This document shows positions 34,166-42,087 of a DNA stretch of 64,000 nucleotides, piece by piece; position 1 is the stretch's first letter; each line of letters starts with the position of its first letter. The stretch lies in the NCBI GenBank assembly GCA_002968845.1, contig PVBG01000005.1, positions 124,001 to 188,000 on the forward strand, read 5' to 3'. Position numbers and translations under genes: made by a program. This DNA is from Neorhizobium tomejilense (lineage in GTDB: Bacteria > Pseudomonadota > Alphaproteobacteria > Rhizobiales > Rhizobiaceae). The notes below the pieces were generated by a model. It was not told the origin of the DNA, did no database searches, and saw nothing but the letters and a program-made list of their open reading frames with translations.

Positions 34166-34181
34166 AGCAAAGGCCGTGCCA
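34166..34181 (-). promoter_or_regulatory. Sigma-54 (RpoN) promoter of the nrtA-cysG operon
   Basis: Read on the minus strand, TGGCACGGCCTTTGCT matches the -24/-12 consensus TGGCACG-N4-TTGCW exactly, with the GG and GC 12 bp apart. It predicts a transcript starting about 34155. NtrC-dependent nitrogen control is expected from the family, but a clear NtrC site was not found upstream by eye. Confidence 0.85.
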
Positions 34182-34332
34182 GTTTTCGAGCGCCATGCTA
34201 GGTCGCTGAAAAACAACAAAATTTCGGTTCTGAAAGTTTTGGCTTAAATTGTCGGCAGCTTATCGCGCTGCAATATTTTTGTGCGATTGCCAAACTGAGG
34301 GCGCCAAATGCTGTGCAGCGCTTGCCGGAATT

Positions 34333-35604
34333 TCAGACGTCCTGACGGTCCGGATGGGCAGGGAGAGAGCTTCGGACGGCGAAATCCCGGACGTAATCCA
34401 TCATGTTCGAGGGGTCGAACACATGGCCGTCCATGAAGCGGTCACCGCTTCGGTCTCCTTCGATGCCGACGTCCGGTTCCGTCGGGCCGATGCCAAGGGC
34501 TGTCCGGTAGAGATCGGGGCGATAGGCCGCGGCCGCGGCCCGCAGGCCTTGTTCGCTGAATTCGATCTGACCCCAGCGGATCATCTGGCTGTAGAGCCAC
34601 AGTGCATGGCTCGGCCGCGGATAGTTGGCAAATCCGCGGTGGAAGGTGAAATAGTCGGCGATGACGCGGCGGTTGCCCTTGGCATCCAGGTTGAACGCAC
34701 CCGAGAGCACGTGGCGGATGATATCGACCGGCGCAGCGATGAAACGGGGGGCCGCAAGCACTTCGGCGAGCGCGTCATGGTTCTCCGCCCTGTCGCACCA
34801 GCGGGCCGCGCCATCGAGCGCGACGATGAGCCGCGAGACGGTTTCAGGATGGCTTTCGGCCCATTCCGGCCGCATGGCGATCACCTTTTCCGGTGCCGAG
34901 GGCCAGATATCCTGCTTGGCGGCGACAATCCGGCCGACGCCGCGTTCGGACGCGACCATGTTCCAGGGCGCGCCGACACAGAAGCCGTCGATGGCGCCGG
35001 CTGCCAGTGCATCGGAGGTCATCGGCGGCGGCACGACGACGAGTTTCACATCCCTGTCCGGGTCTATTCCACCGGCGGCAAGCCAGTAGCGGAATTCGTA
35101 ATTATGGGAGGAGAAGGGATAGGTGACTCCGAGCATCGGCAGTGCTTCGCCGCGTTCCCTCATCGCTTCGAGCACGCTGGCGAGCGCCTTTGCGTTCTCC
35201 AGGGCGCCTGCGGTTTCCGATATCCCGCCGACCTCGCGCATGCGCTCGAAAAGCCGCGTCGAAAGCGTGATCGCATTGCCGCCGCGGCCGAGCGAAAACG
35301 GCGTGATGGTGGGCGAGGGGTTGGAACCGAGCCCCAGCATGGAGGCGACCGGCATCGGCGACAGCATGTGGGCAATGTCGAACTGGCGGAAGGCGAGGCG
35401 GTCGCGGACATTGGCCCAGGACACGTCCTTGACCAGATCGAGGGTCAGCCCCTCCTTTGCGGCAAAGCCGAATTCGGCGGCAGCGATCAGGACGGAAGCG
35501 TCGACCAGCGGGATGAACCCGGCGCGCAGGACCTTCGGCCCCTCGCCGTTCGAACGGGTAGGCGCGGAGAGGTTGCTTCCGGATCGGTCGGTATTCATCA
35601 TCAT
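34333..35604 (-). CDS. nasS: Nitrate/nitrite sensor protein NasS (NrtA-like, cytoplasmic)
   Basis: The protein has about 423 residues and resembles nitrate-binding NrtA (LRAGFIPLVDASVLIAAAEF, KDVSWANVRDRLAFRQFDIA, MLSPMPVASMLG, CVGAPWNMVASE). It lacks any signal peptide, so it should stay in the cytoplasm. That is the hallmark of NasS, which holds the antiterminator NasT inactive until nitrate or nitrite binds. It lies 43 bp after nasT on the same strand, upstream of the leader it is expected to control. The ATG at 35604 after GGAG is preferred; a GTG at 35610 is also in frame. Confidence 0.88.
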   Translation of the reverse strand: MMMNTDRSGSNLSAPTRSNGEGPKVLRAGFIPLVDASVLIAAAEFGFAAKEGLTLDLVKDVSWANVRDRLAFRQFDIAHMLSPMPVASMLGLGSNPSPTITPFSLGRGGNAITLSTRLFERMREVGGISETAGALENAKALASVLEAMRERGEALPMLGVTYPFSSHNYEFRYWLAAGGIDPDRDVKLVVVPPPMTSDALAAGAIDGFCVGAPWNMVASERGVGRIVAAKQDIWPSAPEKVIAMRPEWAESHPETVSRLIVALDGAARWCDRAENHDALAEVLAAPRFIAAPVDIIRHVLSGAFNLDAKGNRRVIADYFTFHRGFANYPRPSHALWLYSQMIRWGQIEFSEQGLRAAAAAYRPDLYRTALGIGPTEPDVGIEGDRSGDRFMDGHVFDPSNMMDYVRDFAVRSSLPAHPDRQDV

Positions 35605-35647
35605 GTTCACTCCGGCTTTCTCCCGGACATTTCGGTGCTCGGAACCA

Positions 35648-36235
35648 TCACATCAACAGGCCCGCTGCCGTGACCACGCTTTGCGCGATGTCCGACATCT
35701 TCTTCTTTTCGTTCATCGCTGTCTGGCGCAGCAGCGCAAACGCGTCTTCTTCCGACAGGCCGCGCATCTTCATCAGAATGCCCTTGGCCCGCTCGATCAC
35801 CTTGCGCTCCTCGAGCGCCGATTTCGCCTCGGCGAGTTCCCGCTGGAGCCGGCTGAAGGCGTTGAAGCGGCTGACCGCCATGTCGAGGATCGCCTTGACA
35901 CGCTCCTTCTTCAGCCCGTCGACCACATAGGCAGAGACGCCCGCATCCATTGCCGCTTCGATCAGGGCCGTATCGGAACGGTCGACGAACATGGCGATCG
36001 GCCGGCTGACGGTGCGGGTCAGTTGGAACAGATGCTCCATCATGTCGCGGTTGGGGTTCTCGATATCGATGACGATAACGTCCGGCTTCAACGTTTCGAT
36101 GATGCGCGCGACGCCCTGAACCTCGTGGATGACGGTGACTTTGCTATGCCCAGCCTCCCGCAGCCCTTCCTCGATGATGGAAGCGCGGATGGCATTTTCA
36201 TCGATGACCAGAATGGTGAGATCGGGTGCCGGCAT
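35648..36235 (-). CDS. nasT: ANTAR-domain antitermination regulator NasT
   Basis: This 195-residue protein has an N-terminal receiver-like domain (LTILVIDENAIRASIIEEGL, VIVIDIENPNRD) and a C-terminal ANTAR helix bundle. The ANTAR part starts near residue 125 (LAEAKSALEERKVIERAKGI, LSEEDAFALLRQTAMNEKKK). Family members bind paired hexaloop hairpins in leader RNAs and prevent termination. The candidate target is the leader at 33988-34155. The ATG at 36235 is chosen; the open frame continues 14 codons upstream without family resemblance. It shares a 153-bp region with divergent ftsK. Confidence 0.92.
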   Translation of the reverse strand: MPAPDLTILVIDENAIRASIIEEGLREAGHSKVTVIHEVQGVARIIETLKPDVIVIDIENPNRDMMEHLFQLTRTVSRPIAMFVDRSDTALIEAAMDAGVSAYVVDGLKKERVKAILDMAVSRFNAFSRLQRELAEAKSALEERKVIERAKGILMKMRGLSEEDAFALLRQTAMNEKKKMSDIAQSVVTAAGLLM

Positions 36236-36388
36236 TCTTATAGTGATGACGCAGTGCAACAATCTTGGCAAGGGCAACCGGCACTCCGACCGATTTCATG
36301 ACATCATTCGCCGCTTGGAAAGGACCAGTTAACCTTTATTTTCTACTTCCTATGAGAATGTGCCCTTCCCGTATCTCGTCTGGTTGTC

Positions 36389-38830
36389 ATGCAGTTCTCA
36401 CGCAATAATCATCCTCAGAGTTCTGACCTTTCCAACGCCGAAGACGACGCTGTCGACCCGGCGCAGCCGGGTCTTCGCCGCCAGAATCTGGCTGATCTCA
36501 ACCAGTCGGCGATCGAGCAGGCGCCATGGCAGGCAGCGTTCCGGCTGGCCCCGAACGTGCGGTTCACCCGCACGCCCGAAAGCGCGCTGGCCCGCAAGGC
36601 GAATGCCGGGCAGGCTCCTGCGGAGCAGGGCGAAGCGCCGGTTGCCGAGCAGATCGAAATCATCCCGTCCGAAGCGTTCCTGACCCCGGCCGCGGATGAT
36701 TGGCAGGTCGCCGGCGAGGCGCTTGCCGCCCCGATCGAACAGATCGCGGGCCTGCAGCAGCTCGCGGCGACGATGCGTTACCATGTGCCGGAAGCGCCTG
36801 CCGTCGCACAGCCCGAGCGGCTTGAGGAGGCAGCGCCAATCGCGGTGCCGCGCCAGGATATCGCGATCTCCGATTTCGCCTTCTGGGACGCCATGCCCTT
36901 CGAACTCGAGGGGCCGGTGGTCGTGGAAGCCGGCGTTCAGCTGGCCGAACCGCCAATCGCGGCTGCCGTGGTGCAGCCGGGCGAACCGGTGACGGCGCTT
37001 TATCGTGAAGTGCCGCGCAGGAGCGTTGCCAGAACCGTGGTCGTTGCGCCGTCTCCGAGGCCGGAGCCGGTGAAGGCGCCGGAGCCCGTCGCACCTGTCC
37101 GGGTCGCTCCGCAGCGCGTGGTGAAGGCCAGGGTACCGGTCGTCGAACCGGCGCCGGCCCCTATCGCACAGGCGCCGGTACCGGCACCTGCCCCCGCACC
37201 CGCCTTGGTCACGGCGGCCCCGATCTTCGCTCAACCCGAAATCCTTCGTCCGCGGACCGTCCGGCCGGCGGAAGCGGAATACGAATTCCCGCCGATCTCA
37301 CTGCTCCAGGAGCCGCAGGGCGAACGTGGCCAGGCGATGCAGCCGGATGCGCTACAACAGAGCGCCGGCCTGCTCGAAAGCATTCTCGAGGATTTCGGCA
37401 TTCGCGGCGAGATCATCGATGTGCGGCCGGGTCCGGTCGTGACGCTTTATGAATTCGAGCCGGCGCCGGGCGTCAAATCCTCGCGGGTCATCGGCCTTGC
37501 GGATGATATCGCCCGGTCGATGTCGGCACTGTCGGCCCGCGTCGCCGTGGTGCCCGGCCGCAACGTCATCGGCATCGAACTGCCGAACGCGACGCGAGAG
37601 ACGGTGTATTTCCGCGAACTGATCGAGTGCGAGGACTATTGGGAGACCAAGCATCGGCTGGCTCTCTGCCTCGGCAAGACGATCGGCGGCGAACCGGTCA
37701 TTGCCGAACTCGCAAAAATGCCGCATCTGCTCGTCGCCGGCACCACCGGCTCGGGCAAGTCGGTCGCCATCAACACGATGATCCTGTCGCTTCTCTACCG
37801 GCTGCGGCCGGAGGAATGCCGGCTGATCATGATCGATCCGAAGATGCTGGAGCTTTCCGTCTATGACGGCATTCCGCACCTGCTGACGCCGGTCGTGACC
37901 GATCCCAAGAAGGCCGTCCTGGCGCTGAAATGGGCGGTCCGCGAGATGGAGGATCGCTACAAGAAGATGTCGCGCCTCGGCGTGCGCAATATCGACGGCT
38001 ACAATCAGCGCGCCGCGGGCGCCCGCGAAAAGGGCGAGGTCATCACCGTCAGCGTGCAGGCGGGCTTCGACCGGCAGACGGGCGAAATCCTCTACGAAGA
38101 GCAGGAGATGGATCTCTCGCCGATGCCTTATATCGTCGTCATCATCGACGAAATGGCCGACCTGATGATGGTCGCCGGCAAGGATATTGAAGGCGCCGTG
38201 CAGCGCCTGGCGCAGATGGCGCGTGCCGCCGGCATCCATGTGATCATGGCGACCCAGCGCCCGTCCGTCGACGTCATCACCGGCACGATCAAGGCGAATT
38301 TCCCGACTCGCATCTCTTTCCAGGTGACGTCGAAGATCGACAGCCGCACCATTCTCGGCGAACAGGGTGCAGAGCACCTGCTCGGCCAGGGCGACATGCT
38401 GCATATGGCCGGCGGCGGGCGGATTTCCCGCGTCCACGGCCCGTTCGTTTCGGACGCCGAAGTCGAACTGGTGGTGCGCCACCTGAAGACGCAAGGCCGG
38501 CCGGATTATCTCGGCACGGTCACCGAGGATGAAGACGACGAGGAAGACGAGGACGTGTCGGGCCAGGAATCCGTGTTCGACAAGAGCGCGATGGGCGGAG
38601 ACGACAGCGACGAACTTTACGACAAGGCCGTCAAAGTGGTCATGAAGGACCGCAAGTGCTCGACCTCCTATATCCAGCGCCGCCTCTCGGTCGGTTACAA
38701 CCGCGCGGCATCTCTGGTCGAGCGTATGGAGCAGGAAGGCCTGGTCGGCCCCGCCAACCATGTCGGCAAACGCGAGATCATTGCCGGCGGACGTCCGGCG
38801 GCAGTCGCGCCGGATGGGTTTGCGGACTGA
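36389..38830 (+). CDS. ftsK: FtsK/SpoIIIE-type DNA translocase, paralogue lacking membrane anchor
   Basis: This 813-residue protein has a disordered Ala/Pro/Glu-rich N-terminal third. An alpha domain follows ([20 protein letters not shown]), then the RecA-like motor with Walker [15 protein letters not shown] (near residue 450) and Walker [13 protein letters not shown] (near 580). It ends in a gamma winged-helix domain ([20 protein letters not shown]) that reads KOPS-like sequences in FtsK. The four N-terminal membrane helices of cell-division FtsK are absent, so this is probably a soluble second copy; a standard ftsK would be elsewhere. The start at ATG 36389 has no strong ribosome binding site and could be later. 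Role in chromosome or chromid segregation is inferred. Confidence 0.9.
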   Translation: MQFSRNNHPQSSDLSNAEDDAVDPAQPGLRRQNLADLNQSAIEQAPWQAAFRLAPNVRFTRTPESALARKANAGQAPAEQGEAPVAEQIEIIPSEAFLTPAADDWQVAGEALAAPIEQIAGLQQLAATMRYHVPEAPAVAQPERLEEAAPIAVPRQDIAISDFAFWDAMPFELEGPVVVEAGVQLAEPPIAAAVVQPGEPVTALYREVPRRSVARTVVVAPSPRPEPVKAPEPVAPVRVAPQRVVKARVPVVEPAPAPIAQAPVPAPAPAPALVTAAPIFAQPEILRPRTVRPAEAEYEFPPISLLQEPQGERGQAMQPDALQQSAGLLESILEDFGIRGEIIDVRPGPVVTLYEFEPAPGVKSSRVIGLADDIARSMSALSARVAVVPGRNVIGIELPNATRETVYFRELIECEDYWETKHRLALCLGKTIGGEPVIAELAKMPHLLVAGTTGSGKSVAINTMILSLLYRLRPEECRLIMIDPKMLELSVYDGIPHLLTPVVTDPKKAVLALKWAVREMEDRYKKMSRLGVRNIDGYNQRAAGAREKGEVITVSVQAGFDRQTGEILYEEQEMDLSPMPYIVVIIDEMADLMMVAGKDIEGAVQRLAQMARAAGIHVIMATQRPSVDVITGTIKANFPTRISFQVTSKIDSRTILGEQGAEHLLGQGDMLHMAGGGRISRVHGPFVSDAEVELVVRHLKTQGRPDYLGTVTEDEDDEEDEDVSGQESVFDKSAMGGDDSDELYDKAVKVVMKDRKCSTSYIQRRLSVGYNRAASLVERMEQEGLVGPANHVGKREIIAGGRPAAVAPDGFAD

Positions 38831-38867
38831 GGCTGGATTTCTGAATTTCACATGGGCGAGGAATCGG

Positions 38868-38892
38868 GCGGGCGTCAAAACGGCACGCCCGC
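38868..38892. repeat. Hairpin downstream of ftsK
   Basis: GCGGGCGT (38868-38875) pairs with ACGCCCGC (38885-38892). On the plus strand it is followed by A7, not T, so it does not qualify as a standard intrinsic terminator for ftsK, although it may stabilise the 3' end. Confidence 0.45.
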
Positions 38893-39021
38893 AAAAAAAT
38901 CCCGCGGCGACTTTCCCCGCCCTCGAAACCCATGCCTACAATCCCCCCGCTTCCGTCGCCGGAGTGTTTCGCGAGACGTTCGCGGGCAGGCGGGAGCCGG
39001 CGCCCTCATTCGATCCGTAAC

Positions 39022-39215
39022 GTGCGGGGAAGGTGAGGGAGGTGAAAGCCATGGAGTGCTCGTCGCAAGGCGACCATTCCTATCAAGCCTCCCCCGGACA
39101 GCCATGTCCGGTTCGGTTGAGCCGTGCAAGTGGCAGGCCTGTCCCGAAAGGATGGGCGCGAACACAGCCACGCAGCGAGGCGAGATGATCACCTGTAGGG
39201 GCCGGAAGCCCCGAA
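39022..39215 (+). ncRNA. Compact multi-helix RNA resembling a stand-alone HEARO/omega-RNA
   Basis: Helices found by eye nest without conflict. A closing stem AGGTGA/TCACCT pairs 39031-39036 with 39189-39194. Directly stacked on it is GGGAGG/CCTCCC (39037-39042 with 39088-39093), holding a hairpin at 39053-39080. Directly after that comes CCGGACA-GCCA-TGTCCGG (39094-39111). GTGGC/GCCAC (39130-39134 with 39167-39171) then encloses GCCTGTCC-CGAAA-GGATGGGC (39137-39157). A GGGGC/GCCCC hairpin follows at 39198-39212. The arrangement and single-stranded strings such as CAAGTGGC and GAACACAGCCACG resemble, from memory, HEARO RNAs, the guide RNAs of IscB-family nucleases. No iscB gene is in the window. 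Structure is well supported; the family name is tentative. Confidence 0.55.
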
Positions 39216-39228
39216 AAGACGCCGAAGG

Positions 39229-39284
39229 CCACGCGAATGCGGAGCCACCATTAAAAAATCAATCGAGGTTCCGCATTCGTGTGG
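39229..39284. repeat. 15-bp inverted repeat with A/T-rich loop
   Basis: CCACGCGAATGCGGA (39229-39243) pairs with TCCGCATTCGTGTGG (39270-39284) in a 15-bp stem with one G-T pair, around a 26-base loop containing a run of A. It lies 14 bp after the structured RNA and could be the far end of the same mobile element or an independent palindromic repeat. Confidence 0.65.
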
Positions 39285-39388
39285 GCTCTCCGATCTTTGA
39301 AAACCACGGCAGGCGACTGCGCGGGGGGATCGTGCGCGGCCGAAGGTCAGTTCATGGCGAACTGGCCTGATCGGGCTTGCAGCCGGTA
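39285..39388. other. Remainder of the ftsK-aminotransferase gap
   Basis: About 100 bp between the inverted repeat and the aminotransferase stop. The text AACCACGGCAGGCGACTGCG and CAGTTCATGGCGAACTGGCC includes a small dyad (CAGTTC/GAACTG, 39348-39364) that could act as a weak terminator for either strand. Nothing else was recognised. Confidence 0.35.
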
Positions 39389-40558
39389 TCAGCGGCTGCG
39401 GATATAGTCGCCGAGCCGGTTCGCGGCATCCTCGACCTGCAGCGGATCGCGCAGGAAACAGGCGCGCATGAAGCCTTGTCCGCCTGGGCCGAAGGCGGTT
39501 CCCGGAGCGAGGCCGACACCGGTCTTGTCGACGATCCTGAAGGCTTCCTCGCGGCTGTCGGTGACGCCGTCGATCTTCAGGAAGGCATAAAGTGCGCCGG
39601 CAGGCTTCAGCGTTTCCACACGGTTGGTGGCGATCAGCGCGTCACAGAGGATGTCGCGGGACTTTCGCGCTCGCTCGATATTGGTGCGGACGAAGTCGTC
39701 GCCCTGTTCGAGAGCCGCAATCGCGCCCTTCTGCATGAACTGGGCGACGCCCGAGGTCGAATACTGGATGAGGTTGGTCAGCGTCTGGCCGATTTCCGCC
39801 GGTGCGACCATCCAGCCGACACGCCAGCCGGTCATGCACCAGTTCTTCGAGAAGGAATTGGCGAAGATGATCCGGTCTTCCGGCTCCATGACGTCCATGA
39901 AAGACGGCGCGCGGGCACCTTCGAAATAGTAAAGGCCGTAGATCTCGTCTGCGACGATCCACAGGCCGTGTTTGCGGGCGAGTTCGAGGACGGCCTTGAG
40001 GTCGTCATGGGTCGCGGTCCAGCCGGTCGGGTTGGAGGGCGAATTGATGAAGAGGGCGCTGGTCTTCGGGGTGATCGCCGCCTTCAGCCGGTCGATATCG
40101 AGCGCCCAGCGACCGTCGGTAAAGCCGAGCTCGACGGTGACCGGCTTGGCTTCCGAAACGCCGATAGCGTTGACGACATTCGGCCAGGCGGGAGAGAGAT
40201 AAACGATCTCGTCACCAGCGGAGGCGACGGTCTGGATGGCGAGCACGATCGACTGCATGCCGGAGCCGGTGACGTAGATATTGTCGACCGACAGGTCCTT
40301 CGCATAGTGCCGCTGGTAATAACGGACGATCGACTCTCGGAGCGCCGGAATGCCCTGCGTCCAGGTGTAGAAGGTCTCGCCGGCGAGCAGGGCTTCGCTG
40401 GCGGCGCGGGTGATGAAATCGGGCGTCGGAAGGTCGCCTTCGCCGATCCAGAGCGGCATCAGGTTTTCGCGGCCTCGGGCATAGGTGACGATCTCGCCAA
40501 TGCCGCTGCGGGGCGCTGCCGCGGCGCGGGCGCTGATCTCCGGTCTGATGATTGTCAT
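39389..40558 (-). CDS. PLP-dependent class I/II aminotransferase
   Basis: This 389-residue fold-type I aminotransferase has IWIGEGDLPTPDF-like N-terminal residues (here PLWIGEGDLPTPDFITRAAS) and FYTWTQGIPALRESIVRYYQ. The PLP-binding Asn and Asp/Tyr are in INSPSNPTGW and WIVADEIYGLYYF, the Schiff-base Lys in FANSFSKNWCMTGWRVGWMV, and the C-terminal Arg in GFMRACFLRD. This matches the aspartate-aminotransferase superfamily (subgroup I-gamma). The amino donor is unknown. The ATG at 40558 is preferred to a frame extension at 40609. It lies 93 bp after smoA on the same strand; co-transcription is possible but not implied by function. Confidence 0.9.
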   Translation of the reverse strand: MTIIRPEISARAAAAPRSGIGEIVTYARGRENLMPLWIGEGDLPTPDFITRAASEALLAGETFYTWTQGIPALRESIVRYYQRHYAKDLSVDNIYVTGSGMQSIVLAIQTVASAGDEIVYLSPAWPNVVNAIGVSEAKPVTVELGFTDGRWALDIDRLKAAITPKTSALFINSPSNPTGWTATHDDLKAVLELARKHGLWIVADEIYGLYYFEGARAPSFMDVMEPEDRIIFANSFSKNWCMTGWRVGWMVAPAEIGQTLTNLIQYSTSGVAQFMQKGAIAALEQGDDFVRTNIERARKSRDILCDALIATNRVETLKPAGALYAFLKIDGVTDSREEAFRIVDKTGVGLAPGTAFGPGGQGFMRACFLRDPLQVEDAANRLGDYIRSR

Positions 40559-40651
40559 GGATTGCCCTGTCGGTCCTGGCTGGTTTGTCGCAAAACTGAC
40601 TTGGCCCAACCGCGCCTGCGGGTCAATATTTCCCGTGCCGGATTTTAGTCT

Positions 40652-41188
40652 TTACTGGCTGGTGGTGCTCGCGAAACGGCCGAAAGTGCCGCGCGAGAAA
40701 CACAGCGGATCGCCTTCGCGGTGGGCTGCGCGCAGCACGCGGCCGAGGATCAGGGTATGATCGCCGGCATCGTGCATCGAGGAAAGTTCGCATTCGAAGC
40801 GAGCCAGCGTGCCGGGTATGACCGGCACGCCTTCGTGGTTCTGGTTCCAGAAAAGCTCCTCGAACCCGAGACCGCCGCGCGTGAAGCGGGCGCTCAACAG
40901 GTCCTGGTCGGCGCTCAGCACATGGATGGCGAAGTGGCCTGCCGCCGTGAAGGCGGCATGGCGTGACGAGCTCTTGGCCGGCGACCAGAGGACCAGCGGC
41001 GGATCGAGCGACACCGAGGTGAAGCTGTTGACCGTCATCCCGATCGGGCCATCCGGGGTTGTTGCCGTCACCACAGTCACACCGGTCGTGAACGCCCCTA
41101 GCGCATTGCGATAATGCCGCGCGGTCGATGCATCCGGAACGAAAATCTGTTCGCTGGTTATGCTTGCGGTGTCGGCAGTGATCATCAT
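40652..41188 (-). CDS. smoA: Flavin reductase SmoA, partner of the sulfoquinovose monooxygenase
   Basis: This 178-residue flavin reductase domain protein has ALGAFTTGVTVVTATTPDGP, MTVNSFTSVSLDPPLVLWSP and HDAGDHTLILGRVL, typical of NAD(P)H:FMN reductases of two-component monooxygenases. In the Agrobacterium sulfo-SMO pathway SmoA supplies FMNH2 to SmoC. The ATG at 41188 overlaps the smoB stop in ATGA, showing tight coupling. The ATG at 41185 is also in frame. It is the last gene of the smoC-smoB-smoA operon. Confidence 0.9.
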   Translation of the reverse strand: MMITADTASITSEQIFVPDASTARHYRNALGAFTTGVTVVTATTPDGPIGMTVNSFTSVSLDPPLVLWSPAKSSSRHAAFTAAGHFAIHVLSADQDLLSARFTRGGLGFEELFWNQNHEGVPVIPGTLARFECELSSMHDAGDHTLILGRVLRAAHREGDPLCFSRGTFGRFASTTSQ

Positions 41189-42087
41189 GGCACCTGCTTT
41201 CCGATTGCGGCTGTGTAGAGTTCGAACCAGGTCTGGCGATCGATCGTCACCTTCGCGGCGTCCGCGCTCGTGGCGATACGGGCGATATTGTTGGTGCCGA
41301 GAACCGGCAGGATGTTGGCGGGATGGGCCAGCAACCAGGCGATAGCGACGGCCGTCGCATCGACGCCCTGTTCCGCGCCGATCCGCTCCAGCACCGACAT
41401 CAGGCCCTGGTTGTTGAACAGCGATCCGCCGCCGAGCGGCGACCAGGCCATCGGCGCGATACCGCGTTCCTGCAGATAGGCAAGGTCGCCATTGGTGAAG
41501 GCACTGGCCGCGACGAGGCTGATCTCGATCTGGTTGGTGACGAGTTCGGCCTCCATGGAGGATTGCAGCAGCGAGAAATCCCAGGGGCGGAAATTCGAGA
41601 CGCCGACGGCACTCACCTTGCCGGATGCGACCAGGGCGTCGAGCGCCGGGCCGGTTTCGTCCGGATCCATCAACGGATCGGGCCGATGGATCAGCAGCAG
41701 ATCGATATGGTCCGTCGCCATGTCGCGCAGCGAGGCCTCGACCGACGCGGTGATATGGGCAGCACTGGTATCGTAGTGCTTGCCACGGACAGCGGAATGG
41801 CGGCCGGCCGGCGCGACGATGCCGCATTTGGTGACGATCTCGATTTTGTCGCGCAGCGAAGGCGAGGCCTTCAGCGCCCCCCCGAAAATCGCCTCCGCCG
41901 TATAGCCGCCATAGATGTCGGCCTGGTCCATGGTGGTGATGCCCTGCGCCAGGCAGGCTTCGATCTTCGCCTGCACATGTTTCGGCGAGGTATCGGTATC
42001 GTCGCCGATCCGCCACAAGCCGTAAACGAGGCGGCTGAGCTGGAGATCGGGCGAAAGTTGAATGCGATCTAGGTGATGAGGGGCCAT
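41185..42087 (-). CDS. smoB: Aldo/keto reductase SmoB (6-oxo-glucose reductase)
   Basis: This 300-residue aldo/keto reductase has catalytic Asp and Tyr in MDQADIYGGYT, Lys in IVTKCGIV and His in LLLIHRPDP; nucleotide contacts are expected in GVSNFRPWDFS and LGTNNIARI. In the sulfo-SMO pathway SmoB reduces 6-oxo-glucose, the product of oxidative desulfonation, to glucose with NAD(P)H. By sequence alone it resembles YdhF-type reductases; its position between smoC and smoA decides the name. It overlaps both neighbours by a few bases. Confidence 0.9.
   Translation of the reverse strand: MAPHHLDRIQLSPDLQLSRLVYGLWRIGDDTDTSPKHVQAKIEACLAQGITTMDQADIYGGYTAEAIFGGALKASPSLRDKIEIVTKCGIVAPAGRHSAVRGKHYDTSAAHITASVEASLRDMATDHIDLLLIHRPDPLMDPDETGPALDALVASGKVSAVGVSNFRPWDFSLLQSSMEAELVTNQIEISLVAASAFTNGDLAYLQERGIAPMAWSPLGGGSLFNNQGLMSVLERIGAEQGVDATAVAIAWLLAHPANILPVLGTNNIARIATSADAAKVTIDRQTWFELYTAAIGKQVP

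Noticed and set aside
39051-39188. 45-codon frame (MECSSQGDHSYQASPGQPCP...) with an SD-like GGGAGG upstream
   Set aside because: The SD-like bases and the whole frame lie inside paired helices of the structured RNA; the purine run is the 5' strand of a stem. No protein family is recognised.
39022-39215. Group II intron fragment, because the RNA starts with GTGCG
   Set aside because: No domain V hairpin with AGC triad and GAAA loop and no maturase reading frame were seen; the helices found fit a compact non-intron RNA better.
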